DNA of 64,000 nt from Yponomeuta sedellus (taxonomy: Eukaryota > Arthropoda > Insecta > Lepidoptera > Yponomeutidae), in contig OW203731.1 of NCBI GenBank assembly GCA_934045075.1, positions 11,447,198 through 11,511,197 on the forward strand, written 5' to 3'. Shown here piece after piece: positions 11,226-22,960 of this stretch. Position 1 is the stretch's first letter. Every line of letters begins with the position of its first letter. The translations under genes and the position numbers were made by a program. A model generated the notes under the pieces. The model did not search any database and was not told the origin of the DNA. It worked only from the letters and a program-made list of their open reading frames with translations.

Positions 11226-11779
11226 CATTAGTGTTATTAACACACAGCATTAATAACATCCAATAGGCTAACTAACGCCTTAGTTTTTTTTACAGGTCGT
11301 ATTCATGACTGTGAGATTTTTTGAAAAAGATTTTTTTTCTTCGGTGACGCTAAAGGGGTTTTATCCCCTTAACAGCGAGTCACAACACGTTCCAGACGCT
11401 TTCTCATACATTAACAATATGTAAATTTTTTTTGTTTATAAACTTTATGTAAGTTTATTAACTTAATGTTAGAAAAAAACGACGGATAGCGCAGTGCCTA
11501 TGAATAAAGTATGTACAGCGTAGGTAAGCTGAGACAAATGTGGACTTCCTCTAACATCTAAGTATACTTTCTTCTAAATTTATTAATTGCTTTGCTCATG
11601 GTATACAGCGGGTTACAATACGACAAAAAGCTATCAATCCTCTGGGTTCCTTTTTCATCCGCTTCGTAATTTTCTAAATACCTCCTTTTATGGACCACAT
11701 CGGACCATAGTCTGTAAAGTGGCACAAAGTTTGCACTTGTCTGCATCTCCAGGTGCGGTCTGTACAGTACTGACACATA

Positions 11780-11910
11780 GTTATACTTATAAGCGTAGAA
11801 ATCAAGTTTAGAAGATTTACATATATATGCACTATATGATGAATATTATTCATCATATAGAGCATATACGTAAATCTTCTAAACTTGATTTCTACGCTTA
11901 TAAGTATAAC
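11780..11910. repeat. 131-bp near-perfect palindrome
   Basis: The left arm from GTTATACTTATAAGCGTAG reads back as CTACGCTTATAAGTATAAC at the right end; the centre is near 11846 with essentially no loop. The arms differ mainly around 11821-11833 (ATATATATGC against GCATATACG). No member of this sequence is seen elsewhere in the window. Confidence 0.9.
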
Positions 11911-12327
11911 CGATACTTTATTAGTAAAATAAACAGTTAAACACTATTAAATAGGATTATCGTGAGCCAACTACATAAAAATGATGCAGAGAAAGAACAT
12001 AAAAAGGGAGTCCTACAAAGCCAAACTTGTACCGACTTAATTGTATTGTATTAAGTATTGCTGCTTACAAAAGTTTTAGATAGCAAACATTAACACACAT
12101 TATTTCAATTGTATTTGATACAGACTCTAGATTTTATTAGCGAGAAACCACTCTTACAAAAACTGTATTAAGAGGAATCTCAAAAGTTAAAGCATTTTAA
12201 GCGTTAACACGAAACTCATTTATTGATACGTCGCTAAAATCTGAGCAACACGTTGACAATGAGATTTAATGTATTGTGTTATGAATTTAAAATTTAAAAA
12301 AATAGAAAAATAAAAATACTTGCGTCG

Positions 12328-12474
12328 CGCCTCAACGACACGACCAGAGACTCCAGGGCTGGCTCTTACCTCGAGCAGAGGATAAGTCTTGCCATCCAAC
12401 GAGGTAATGTAGCCAGCATACTGGGGACCCTCCCCAGAGGCGGCGATGATCTGGGCGCAGTAATTGGCTTTTAG
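12328..12474 (+). pseudogene. LINE ORF C-terminal fragment
   Basis: Open for 48 codons to a TAG at 12472-12474, with the segments SYLEQRISLAIQRGN and ASILGTLPRG, which I recognise as the C-terminal 'I-Q-R-G-N-x-A-S-I-L-G' block of an insect LINE. 5'-truncated; followed by an AT microsatellite (12498-12514) and AT-rich 3' sequence. Confidence 0.65.
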
Positions 12475-12578
12475 GTAGTGTTTAAAATTAATTAATTTAT
12501 ATATATATATATATTTAGGTTTGTTTTGTTAGTTTTTAGATTTAGCTTATAATTAGAAATACATAAAATGAAATTTTT

Positions 12579-12652
12579 GGTGAAATTTTTAGCCTCTAAA
12601 TAGGTTTTTAAATTTGTTCCTTAGCACGGGTTAGTGCATTAAAAATAAAAAT
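12579..12652 (+). repeat. Repeat B tail fragment
   Basis: The word TTTTTAGCCTCTAAATAGGT, then CCTTAGCACGGGTTAGTGCA and an A-rich end, matching the 3' tail of the tRNA-like family at 15062, 20070, 45213 and 50018. The tRNA-like part is absent. Confidence 0.85.
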
Positions 12653-13014
12653 AGTGTAGAAATACATATTTAGATATAAAAAAAAATTATAATCCAATTA
12701 TAAAAAATACATGATTTTGAAGTTGATTCCTTATAAGTAGGATTTTGTTATACCCTGTATGTTTAATTAAATGTAATGGGTAGCGTGTATGCTGGCACAC
12801 AACGTACATTCTGGCATTTAGAAGTGGACCTCAAAACAAAATGTGTCTGTCTGAATTAAGGCGGTTAGGATTGCTAACTAGAGCTACCAAGGAATAAAAA
12901 TAATAACTTGTTTTATAATACGGGTTTTAAAAAAAGTAGAAATAAAAAATATAATTTTTTTTGGTAACTATTTTTAGAACATACCTACAGCCCAGAACGT
13001 TGTGTCCACATCCC

Positions 13015-13073
13015 AGGACTTTAATCGATTTCCGCTAAAAACGGCCGTTTTAGCGGAAATCGATTAGAGTCCT
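13015..13073. repeat. Near-perfect hairpin around CGGCCG
   Basis: AGGACT...ATCGATTTCCGCTAAAA and TTTTAGCGGAAATCGAT...AGTCCT pair with a single mismatch. A decayed relative with the same surroundings lies at 51355-51510 (ATCGATTTCCGTTAAAAACG, right arm eroded), so the hairpin is part of a dispersed repeat. Confidence 0.85.
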
Positions 13074-13245
13074 AGATTATTGATCCTAGGTTCTAGACTG
13101 TGGGTTTTGAAAATAGTGGTTTTAGTTGCTAAGATTTCTCATGTTCACTTTTAGATATAAAGGAAAAAGTTATGATTTTTATTCCATTCGTGGCGCTAGT
13201 TAGCACCCCGAAGTGCCTCCAGCAATATATTGGATACTTGACGTT

Positions 13246-13870
13246 CACGTCGGTATTTAGTGGTTGTCCGTAAACATATAGACCGGAAATAAACAGGTTA
13301 ATAGTAAAAGAACAGTTTGGAAAACCTATAAATCCGCCCCAGTTTGTTAATAACCTAGAGCATTTTGCAACTGATCTACCGTTAATGTCAATTAGTAATT
13401 GATGCGGTTGGCATGCCTGGTGAAATACGTCGGTATTTAGTAGTTGTGCGTAAACAAACAGGCCGGAAAGAAACACGTTAATATAAATAAATAAATATTC
13501 ATGGACATATTACACAGATCTCGTTAGCCCTATACTAAGTACAACTAAATTACTTGTGTTATAGGTGCTAACTCGATGATAGATTTAATACAATAAATAC
13601 ATAGCATCCAAGACCCGAGACAAACTAGAAAAGTTCGTTTCCTAGTTCGAACCGGCCGGGGATCGAGATCTTCGGTTTTACAGTCAGCATGCCAAACCGC
13701 TGCGCCACCGAGGCCGTCGGTATAAAAAAAAAAGTAAAAAAAATAGTAAAAGAACAGCTTGAATAAACCTATAAATCCGCCCCAGCTGGTTAATAGCATT
13801 TTACAATTGATCTACCGTTAATGTCGACTAGTAATTGATGCTTTTGGTATGCGTGGTGATTAAGCCTATA
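13246..13870. repeat. ~180-bp tandem duplication split by a SINE
   Basis: Unit 1 (about 13246-13430) and unit 2 (13430-13480 continuing at about 13727-13860) share CGGTATTTAGT, ATAAATCCGCCCCAG and CTACCGTTAATGTC. Unit 2 is interrupted by the SINE at 13485-13722. Confidence 0.75.
13485..13722 (-). mobile_element. tRNA-like SINE, family S1
   Basis: Minus-strand head with A-box-like TGGCGCAGCGGTTTGGCA and a degenerate B box, body containing the complement of GTTAGCCCTATACTAAG, and tail toward 13485 in AAATAAATAAAT. The second copy at 31308-31545 is collinear over about 230 bp, which defines the element length. Confidence 0.8.
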
Positions 13871-14273
13871 ATGTATCCTGAGAGAAGGCCCGTGACCTAC
13901 AAATAGGGGGACATACATAGGCTGCATTATTAAAGCATTATCATCGGCAGAACCGAATATCTTGCATTTCCTTTGTACCGAACTTGGACCCCTTTTTAGA
14001 GCGATACATAATATTTATACATGGGATAATTTAATGATAAGAAATATTGTGGCAGATATATTATTAGAAAGAAAACTACGATGTTTTTGATGAAGAATGG
14101 GGTGATTGGAATGAAATTACCATCAGACTGTATTAGGGAAATATCAAACAGGCGGAGAAGGCACCCTAATACATTATAGCGACTATACAAAAAAGGATAA
14201 AAATAGACGCTTCGACACTGGCGACAACGTACTTATTGAGCAAGAACTACGCCATAAAAGAAAATAATTATGG

Positions 14274-14689
14274 CTTAGGTGACAACTCGGCCAACAACTC
14301 GACTCTAGCCGAGTTTACAACGTTTAAAATTTAGTGTCGTCTTTTCGGTCAATTCTCGCACTACATTATGGTAGTAGTAAAATGAGTAAAAGCACGATCA
14401 AACCTCGATTTGTGTCCACTCTATTCAAAGGTTATCTGAAAGAGATCGCTCCTATTCGATTCGTTTCTTAGTAACATTTCTTAGATTTAAGAAATCATGG
14501 TTGTATACTTTTTTCTGCTTGTGCAATAAAGTGTTCTCTATCTATCTATACATCTATAAAGTTATGGATTTAGTCATTTTACTACTACCGTGATGGAGAG
14601 CGAGAGTTGGCCAGAAAGACGACAGCAAATTTAAAAAGTAGTAAACTCGGCTATTGCCGAGTTTCTTGTTGCCCGAGTTGACGCCTAAG
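14274..14689. mobile_element. MITE-like element with ~115-bp terminal inverted repeats
   Basis: CTTAGGTGACAACTCGG at the left and CCGAGTTGACGCCTAAG at the right are inverted copies, and the similarity runs inward for about 115 bp (shared blocks AGCCGAGTTTAC, GTCGTCTTT, GTAGTAGTAAAATGA). The roughly 185-bp centre includes a 'GTGCAATAAAGTGTTCT(CTAT)n' LINE-tail sequence at 14521-14550. No transposase. Target duplication is unclear. Confidence 0.75.
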
Positions 14690-15061
14690 ATGAGGATTGT
14701 GTGCTGCTCATAAAATTAGAAGCTTTGCTAACGAAGTCACATTCACAAGCTGATCCAATTTAGATACCATTGAAGCAAGAGTTAATTTGTACAATATTGT
14801 ATAGGTCACGGACTCTACGGGGCACCAACAAATAAATAAACTAGATGAGATAACGCATCTCTGGATTCTATTACTGTGATATTCCAAGAATGTTCGCCAT
14901 AGTATGTTAGCCTGTGCTAAACATTATTAACAAACCAGCGTAATCAATATACCCTTTAGTTGTGTAGGTACCGGGATAAACGTAGAGCAACGGCTCTAGT
15001 ATGTCTAATGTTTTCTAAGTAATTTTAAGGAAATGAGAGTTTGACTGTCTGTAAACTCTTT

Positions 15062-15290
15062 TAAATACCTATTTAGAGGCTAAAAATTCCGCCTGTATTA
15101 TTTACAGGCAGAGAATATTGTAAAGAGGTTCGAAATTTCGCCGATGCCGGCACTTGCCCATTAGCCCGGTTGGGAGAGCGCTGGTACGGTTAACCAGAGG
15201 TCGCGGGTTCGAGTACCGGCATGGGCGAAATTTTTAGCCTCTAAATAGTTTTTTAAGATTGTCGTCAGCCCGGGTTAGTGCAACAAAAAG
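15062..15290 (+). mobile_element. Repeat B copy with tRNA-like core
   Basis: The core 15156-15226 looks like a tRNA: GCCCAT and ATGGGC ends, A-box-like TAGCCCGGTTGGGAGAG, a CTGGT/ACCAG stem, and B-box-like GGTTCGAGTACC. It is flanked by inverted tails (CCTATTTAGAGGCTAAAAAT left, its complement right). The anticodon-loop position before the anticodon is C where tRNAs have U, so a functional tRNA is unlikely. Confidence 0.8.
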
Positions 15291-15689
15291 AATATAATCT
15301 GTAAACTCTGTTAATTAAGGACTTAGAAAAGATTAAGTTTGGAGTTTTTTTTTGTCCACTTTTTCTCCAAAATTATCTAGATTTTTAAATGAACACCTAG
15401 TTTGAGTTGTAACGTTCATTAAACATTTGCATTAAACATTTAATTTCAATTCACTGCGAAACTTTAGAAAATACGGTTACGAGTTCATTATGGTCGAGAG
15501 TTTCAGGAGACCGAGAAGGTGGCGTGACAGGAAAGAGACCTATGCCGGTGGACTCTAATCGTGGGAAAGATAGGCAGATTGATATTAATTACTAGTGAAC
15601 GAAACAGAACTATAAATACCAAATACAGGCTTACCACAATATACTACCACTAAAATGCACTCTATATACAAATTAGTTAATTATTAGTT

Positions 15690-16056
15690 CGTTCGTTCGT
15701 TATCAACCCTTGTATGTCCCCACTGTTGGGGCACGGGTCTCTTCCTGCATCGCAGGAAGGTTAGGCCTACTCCACCACGGGGACCAAGTCCGGGTTGGTG
15801 GAGGATTGTAAGACAGTGGCGGGCCTTACTGTCAGAAGTTATCAAGCCGCCCATAAGGCCTCTGGCATTTCTTAACGACTGCCATTACATGACAGCCGGC
15901 ACCAACGGCTCTATGTGCCTTGCGAAGCACGGAAGCGCTCGGAAAAATGCCACTAGCGGTAGTCACGGGACGATCATCCATCCTGCACCTGACCGCGCCT
16001 GTTGTTGCTTAACTAAAGTGATTGATTCCAATCACTCGGTTCGCCTAGGCCACGAG
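15690..16056 (+). mobile_element. Repeat A copy 2, near full length
   Basis: One of the longest A copies, bounded on the left by (GTTC)n and on the right by AGGCCACGAGCGCTTC. The right end contains a hairpin AGTGATTGATTCCAATCACT, shared by other long copies. The left part resembles the end of RTE LINEs (CAGTGGGGACATACA when read on the minus strand), so the family may be a SINE moved by an RTE-type LINE. Confidence 0.85.
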
Positions 16057-16307
16057 CGCTTCTTAGTTAGGTATTTAATTGAATTTGAGCGGTGAGCGGC
16101 TGGTTCCGCTGTTCGGGCTCACAGTCTATTAGGTATTGACAGTCTTCGCCGCTTCGCTAGCTTATCGTATTTGAACTTTACATTTTGGACAACCGTCCGT
16201 CGCATTGAAAATGCTACTTTAAAACTTGGTGTTGTAGCGTTATCTTATCACCAAGAAACCCCGAAAAGCCCGGCCAAGTGTTGGTCGAAATAGTGCGCCT
16301 ATTGTTA

Positions 16308-16343
16308 GGTGGTGATGTGATAGCACCCTATCACATCACCACC
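16308..16343. repeat. Perfect 16-bp hairpin, 4-nt loop
   Basis: GGTGGTGATGTGATAG, CACC, CTATCACATCACCACC. All 16 pairs are Watson-Crick. Confidence 0.95.
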
Positions 16344-16394
16344 ACGCCTGCACGCCTGGTTGGTTTTTATTATTTATCGACAAAATCATTCTAT

Positions 16395-16625
16395 CACATC
16401 ACACAAATATTTATTATAAAGGCGAAAGTTTGTAAGTGTGTATGTTTGTTACTTCTTCACGTCTAAAAGGCTGGAGCGATTTTAATAAAATTGGATATGG
16501 AGTTAGCTGACTCCCTGGGTTAACACATAGGCCAGAAAATATCTTATTCCTACGGGAAAATATGTTATTCCCAAATCGATAAACTGCGGGCAACACCGCA
16601 GGGCACAGTTAGTATATAATAAGTC
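16395..16625 (+). repeat. Dispersed repeat D copy 1
   Basis: Shares TATAAAGGCGAA, GATTTTAATAAAATT, TATGGAGTTAGCTGAC and ATCGATAAAC-CGCGGG-like words with 58515-58700. Non-coding; class not known. Confidence 0.75.
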
Positions 16626-16968
16626 CCACAATCACGACTTTTTGATCGATGTATTACGGTTTTACGATAAGAGCATTAAAAAAAAACGGCAATGAAACAC
16701 GTTTGTTGTATAAAAACAGCCGTATTTTTTTATATTTATAAGTAATCCGCCGTAATAACACATATTTTGTGAAAATTTCAAGTGGCTATCTATTATGGTT
16801 GCTTTTAAAGGACGGACGGAGGGACCGACAGACTGCGCCAGAAGAGATGTAGGGTACCGTTTGGCCGCATTCGGTTACTGAACCCTAAAAATATAGAGAA
16901 TGCCACCTGGGGTGGGTGAAAATGGTTTGCTACTTTAAACTCGGATAGGATAGGAACTGGATAGGATT

Positions 16969-17262
16969 CGTAACGAAGGCGTCCGACAGAGAACCAAAGT
17001 TATCGACTTAGCTCAGAGAATCAGCAAGCTGAAGTGGCAGTGGGCTGGCCATATCTCGCGAAGAATCGAAAACCGTTGGCGTAAACGTGTTCTTGAATGG
17101 AGACCGCGACTCGGCAAACGTAGTGTAGGACGCCCTCTGACTAGGTGGGATGACAATCTGCGAAAAACTGCAGGCAGATGCTGGATGCGGCAAGATGAAG
17201 ACAGGGCGCTATGGCGCTCATTAGGGGAGGGCTACGTCCAGCAGTGGACCAGTACAGCCTGA
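16969..17262 (+). pseudogene. RTE-type LINE ORF, C-terminal 97 residues
   Basis: The longest copy of this LINE end: an uninterrupted frame including RISKLKWQWAGHISRR, GRPLTRWDDNLRK and WRSLGEGYVQQWTSTA, then TGA at 17260-17262 and a GAC-repeat tail to about 17275. The K-W-x-W-A-G-H and G-R-P-x-T-R-W-D-D blocks are characteristic of RTE-like LINE C-termini. No reverse-transcriptase catalytic region precedes it, so it is a 5'-truncated dead copy. Three other places in the window carry the same end (10195, 21945, 38726). Confidence 0.85.
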
Positions 17263-18144
17263 CGACGACGACTTTAAAAGATTTTATCGATGAGCATGAT
17301 AGTAATATAAGATTGTAAATTTTATATTACTGTCATACTCATTGTATTAAATGGTTATAATTGTGTATATTTATGTATAGAAATGTACATTGTAAATAGA
17401 GTTAAGTTTAATTTAAGTTATAAATATAACTTAATTTTAGCGGCGCCCTTGCAGGGTCCTTGTTTAGTTCTAGTTTTTATTTTAAGTAACATCTTTTATA
17501 CAACAAGGAAGGTCAATAAATAAATCATAAACACTTCTTTAATTAAAAAAATAAATAACTCTCCAACTCTCTATACAGCCACATTGGGAGAGCTATTAAC
17601 GTCTACAGCAAAAACTTTGTCAAGCGTCACGTGTACTACGCGCAAGAAGAAAAACTGGCATTTTATTTTGTAGGGTCTGAGTTTCTTTATTGCGGGTCTC
17701 GTGCGTCATAGAGAAGCCTTTACAGTGCAGGGAAAGGGCGCGCCTAGTCTCCACTCGCCGGACCTGTGAGAGGTGTCGCTAACGCTACAGAGGAATGAGG
17801 GCTCGTGACTCAATCACGAACTGATTGATTAGTACTCGTAACTAATAATTAATGTAAACAACCCGGCACAACTGTTTAGCCGCAAGCTCTAGACCCGGGT
17901 ATTTATTTATTTAAATTCTTTATTGCACTAGTTACATGAGTAAATATACAAGGGCGTGATTAACGCAAGAAGCATTCTCTTCCAGCAAACCTTTGGTGTT
18001 GAAGAGACTGGCAAAGGGTAGTGCAGGAAAAGAAGGTGAAATACAATAATAAACTTACATAAACATAGGGAGATACATTAAGTTAGACCTACAGGGTTAG
18101 GGGGGGGGCTGAATAATAATAATACATACATAAATAAATAAATC
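17263..18144. other. Intergenic, LINE-tail sequence at ~17900-17935
   Basis: AT-rich DNA, a GC-richer patch at about 17700-17790, and an 'ATTTATTTAAATTCTTTATTGC' type LINE tail. No gene recognised. Confidence 0.5.
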
Positions 18145-18408
18145 GTTATCGTCGTTATCGACCCTTGTATATGCCCACTGCTGGGGCATGGGTCTCTTCC
18201 TGCTTCGCAGGATGGTTACGCCATACTCTACCACGGGGGCCAAGTCCGGGTTGGTGGAGGATTGTAAGACAGTGGCGGGCCTTACTGTCAGAAGTTATTA
18301 AGCCGCCCATAAGGCCTCTGACATCCCTCTGACAACCTTAACTACTGCCACTATATGACAGCCGGCACCAACGGCTTAACGTGCCTTGCGATTCACGGAA
18401 GCGATTTT
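18145..18408 (+). repeat. Repeat A copy 3
   Basis: Begins after repeated CGTTATCGT words and runs through the shared A-family blocks; truncated after GCCTTGCGATTCACGGAAGC. Confidence 0.85.
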
Positions 18409-18579
18409 CTAAATAAATAAATAGATATAATAATTATACCTACGTACATACACATTGAAGATAATAACTAATGACGATTACTTACATATCAATAATTAAT
18501 AAAAGAATTGGTAATAAATTACTGCCTATTCTGCAGATCGAGGTTCTGCAGACCGGGTAGCATGTAGCATGAGTCTTTG

Positions 18580-18745
18580 GGTTCTATTCACTGGGGGCTG
18601 CCGTACATTTGTACAAGTGACTTCAGTCTGGGTGTATTTTCATGTTTGTGACGTCCTTGTCTGGTTACCATAGTGTAGGGTATCCTAGTTTGGGGCTAAG
18701 TCTAGCGATTGTGTTGTCTGGAAGTTGTTATTACGAGTATTATTA
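18580..18745 (+). repeat. SINE family S2 fragment
   Basis: Shares GCCGTACATTTG, CAGTCTGGG and TATCCTAGTTTGG with 46615-46830, 41720-41860 and 34290-34345. The tRNA-like head is only seen in the 46.6-kb copy. Confidence 0.75.
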
Positions 18746-20069
18746 TTCAACTTTTACCTGAGAATTTAGCAACGGATTGTACAACGGATAACACACTTAA
18801 AACATAGTATCTAGTAAGAAATTTTGGAGAATATGTTTGGATATTTTGTCACTTACTCGTTAAAAATCTTTTTGAGACATGTAACTTAAATAGAAGCTTC
18901 TTTCGCCATAATATAGTAACATAACTATTTCTGATAGATACCTCCAACAAGCAATTTATTCGCATGGTTCCTGAGCGTAGCGTGGGCGCCAATAGTCCGA
19001 GGGACTATATAAGTCCTTAATCCGATATAAATACAGCCCTACGAAGAATCATTTTCAATTGACAGCTGTCAAAATACTACAACATTATGTTTTACAAGTT
19101 TTTGATTGATGGAGTCGATGACGTAGGTGCTTCCTTTACACTGAGGTAATATTTGTCAACAAATTCAAGAAACCGGAAGTGAAACATTATTATTGGTACT
19201 ATCGAAAATTAAGACCAATTACCTTTGATTAAGGCCAATACATCTTTTTAATGAAAAGACAGTAGTTTTTCATTTTTATAACGATTTTAAGTGAAAGAAA
19301 TTAACTAACACAGACAAAAAGTCTGAGCTAAACCTGACTCTTTAATTTCTATACTTTTTGGACAAAGTATACTAGGTACTTATTTCGTAGTCGTGGCTTT
19401 TCTCTTTTGCGTTAAAAAATATCAAAAGTAGCCTGAATCGATATCCAGCTTAAAAATATTTATTTTCCCAAATACAACTGTTTATGTAAGCTGTGTCAAA
19501 AACCATTTATTATTATTAAGACCATGCCATTCTTTGCCTATTTTCCAAGCATGGAGCTTATGCTACCGGGGCTGTTTGATATTAATTAACGCGACTGTGG
19601 TGGTTCCAGCGCTATGAAAATGCTAAATAATTGACAATAAGTCAATAGTTATCATAAACGTTACCTGTACCTATTTAAGCAAATATCTGGATTGAAAGTG
19701 AAAGTGAAAATGTCTTTATTGCCAACAAATATTAAATAAAGTACAATAACTGAAATAAATCATAAAAACTAAATTTGGCAAAAGGCCTTATGCTCAGCTG
19801 AAAGTCGTCTGGGAAAATGCTTCGCTGGCGACGCTGATTTTTAGCAAAAGACTTAGATGTAAGTAAGTAATTTATTTGTGACTTAAAATACTTATACTAG
19901 ACTAACAAAATTTTGACATACATGTTTTGGTTTATAATTAAAATTATTGAGCATCCGCTTATTCTTAGAACATAATATAGATGCTTAGAACATTGCCTTT
20001 TTTCTTTAATTTGTAATTTTTATCAATTTCTGATATTGCTGATATATAAAAAAAACTGATATTAATCAC
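18746..20069. other. Intergenic, nothing recognised
   Basis: AT-rich; one LINE-tail-like piece at 19705-19745 (GTCTTTATTGCC). No gene or named repeat recognised. Confidence 0.5.
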
Positions 20070-20212
20070 ACTATTTTTATTTTTAATGCACTAACCCGTG
20101 CTAAGGAACAAATTTAAAAACCTATTTAGAGGCTGGTACGGATAGCCAGAGGTTGCGGGTCCGAATCCCGGCATGGGTGAAATTTTTAGCCTCTAAATAG
20201 GTTTTTAAAATT
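20070..20212 (+). mobile_element. Repeat B copy, compact fold-back form
   Basis: An inverted B tail (about 20070-20134) joins directly to the 3' half of the tRNA-like core (GGTACGGATAGCCAGAGG, B-box-like GGTCCGAATCC) and then a forward B tail. The two tails can pair over about 22 bp (TTTAAAAACCTATTTAGAGG with its complement). Confidence 0.8.
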
Positions 20213-21939
20213 GATATTAATCAGTTATTTAATTAATATGGCACTACACTCAGACTGATTTTGGCCACTTGTACAATTGTACGCCGGCCCACAGTGGGAA
20301 TCGAAGCCACGAGTTTCGGCTTACAAAATAAATACGAAACACATCTTTCTTCATGTCACCATATCTTGATCAAATAACTGAACAAACTGACTGCGCGTAG
20401 ATGTATTTCGAATCTTGTAGGAGTGGATTAGTACTGAATCCACCTCAGTTAAAACTGGTAGGGTCTAGGCAATAATGCTGAAGCAAATTCTTAATACGAG
20501 AGTATCGATCCGTTGCTATGGTATCCAAATTGATTTCTTATGCCCCATAATGTCTTTGAGTTCACGGCTCCAATAGCTCGCGTATAAAATTCTTATTTGG
20601 TTCATTAGGTTTTCTATGCGAAGTTTCACGTGGCAAGTAAGAAATGGCGAAAATTTTGTCGACAGCAGTGGAGGGTCGACCTAGATACATTTACAAGTAC
20701 TACGATTGATTACTTATAGCAGCCATAGTATAGTTATTCATCTGAGGTTGAGAGCCTCGTTTTGGTCCCTAGAGACGTATGCCGACCGTCCAATTCAACG
20801 CCTAGGAAGTTTATTAGGCGGTGACATTCAACTACATGGATTAGGTTATAATATACTACAGCATTGTATAAGATATTTGACTACTCGGCTGACCAAAAAC
20901 TGGCTCTAACCAACTTAAACTAAATATAGTAAAGACTAAACAGTCCCTCATGGTGGTTGGGTCAATTATTCTTATTTTCTCGACTTGTTCGAGGCTCCGT
21001 ATTCATGAGATCTTTCTTTAGTACATTCTTGTATTCGGTCTTCTCTGGATCTCCCAGGAATTAAATCAAGGATGAATTAATAGACGTGGCTGACGGAAAA
21101 CTAGCCTTTTTATTCAAAGGCTGAATGAAACGCCACTATTTAGTGTAATTCAGTACAGCACCAATGCAATGTCCTCAAGTGATCACAAAAACAATTGTTA
21201 TTTTCAAGGTCGGGCCTTACGAGGCTAGAGGGTATGTAAAAAGTCGGAGGTGCGGAGGGAGATCATCCCGCAGCGTCGGAGAAGTTGCTGAAGGGTTTGC
21301 GGTCAACGTTGCATGACCTTCAGTACTTTCGTTGCAGTCCGCTACAAAACAAATGTCCTAGGCAGTTAATTAGACGCCTTATTTTATAGGTTGGCGGTGA
21401 TAGATACAAACTTTCTAAAAGCTCCTAAATAGTGTGTAGTTTTTAGGTTTTTGTAACTGGAAATGGGCAAATATTAGCATGCTTGTTTTCTCTTTATCGC
21501 AAAAAAGTTAATACATGTGATTATAGTGCAGTTCCTATAGTATGACCAAAAATAATAAAAACCGCCCAAGTATGGTTCGATTCCCGTGTACGGCTCCCAG
21601 CCGAACGAAAGAAAATGAATTCTGGCTACCATTACATTACATACACTCAGGCATGCATTCCGATATGTTAAGATAAAATTAATTGTGTTTTCTGATGTTT
21701 CATGAGGTGTGTTCATAATAAATAATAAGTTTGAAACAAGACCCTACTATTGTCAAATCGCTACAAAATAACTTAATTTCATCTACGAGACATCGATTGC
21801 TCGAAATTTTCTGTTTTAACGACATGAAAACGTCTTACCTAGAGAATGTATACAAATAGATAACTCTTTATTGCACACCATTAACTCACAGAGATAAAGT
21901 ATACAGGCTACATAAATATTAAACTCAAATACCTTCTTC
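20213..21939. other. Intergenic with SINE-like B boxes
   Basis: Isolated B-box-like words at 20290-20315 (minus) and 21570-21585 (plus, GGTTCGATTCCC) suggest eroded SINE heads. A LINE-tail sequence is at about 21865-21880. No gene recognised. Confidence 0.4.
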
Positions 21940-22072
21940 TTCTTCAGGCTGTATTATGTAGTCTACAGCCCTCCCCTGATGAGCGCCATAGCGCCCTGTC
22001 TTCAGCTTGCCGCATCTAGCATCTGCCGGCAGTTTTTCGCTGATCGTCATCCCACCTGGTCGGAGGGCGTCC
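21940..22072 (-). repeat. RTE-type LINE 3' end
   Basis: Reverse-strand copy of the LINE end at 17130-17285 (complement of GATGCTGGATGCGGCAAG-like and GGCGCTATGGCGCTCATCAG), with the TTC/GAA tail at 21946. Confidence 0.8.
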
Positions 22073-22560
22073 ATTAATTGCGGAAAAGTAGGCCGTAGTC
22101 AGAAGACTACATGATCGCTTTCGAACTTACCTAATTACCTATTTTGTTACAAGGAAAGTATTTACCGACCCGGTATTCATACTGCTTCTAACAGAGGAGG
22201 GCGTTGCTCTACCTTTAAAAAATATAATAAAATGGCCCAATTATTGAGTTAATTTTATCTCTTGTTTAGGTTAAGTCTCAATTAATTTACTTATGATTTG
22301 TTAGAAGATATTATTTTGACATTCTTATTTCATACAAACATAAATTACCAATTTTCTAGTTAAGGCCCTATATTTGTACTACCTATATTTAAAGGAAGCC
22401 GAACATTTTCCATGATAGGATAAGTTATATTAAACCCTTGGGTCGATGCAATTCAGAACAATACTAAAAACAACGGTGGACCCGCTCGCACAGCCCTTCT
22501 CGAAGCAGTTAAAGTAAATGTCATATTTTTTAAAGTATTGGACGCATAAATTAACAGCTC

Positions 22561-22960
22561 AGTTGGAGGTTGCCCTCCCATTGCAGCGTCCAGCTAAATT
22601 ACTCATGCAGCTATTATGTATGCAAGGCTGGCAACTGTCATTGGAGCATTTATGGTTTGACCTATTTAGCGTTGGTTAGCACCAATCTACATTCATTCAT
22701 CATTCAAGCGGGTTGCGGGGTGAGGCTGGGGCCCAAGGCTTCCTCAGTGACGTCATTGCTTGGTTCAAAAATCGCCCACCCCGCGCCCCGCGCAGTGCTG
22801 GTAGTCCTCTCTCGTGACCCACTGACCCAAAATGTGCCCAAGTGACGTAAGGATTGTACTGCGGCGAAAAGGTAATCCTGTACCAGGAGGCCTGCTTCGT
22901 ATAGGAAGCGCGGAGAAACTTTTTCTCAGGAGCTGTATATTGCGTTTTCAATGGAAGTTT
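22561..22960. promoter_or_regulatory. GC-rich non-repeat patch with a full CRE word
   Basis: Locally GC-rich DNA without similarity to the repeat families here. It contains the palindrome TGACGTCA within GTGACGTCATTG near 22747-22755 and a half-site GTGACGTAAG near 22845. Frames on both strands are open for about 80-90 codons but have no domain. It might be a promoter, enhancer or untranslated exon of an unseen gene; this is inference from composition and one motif. Confidence 0.25.

Noticed and set aside
15156..15226. tRNA gene
   Set aside because: Cloverleaf-like, but the base before the anticodon is C, the stems are imperfect, and it is embedded in a dispersed repeat with other degenerate copies.
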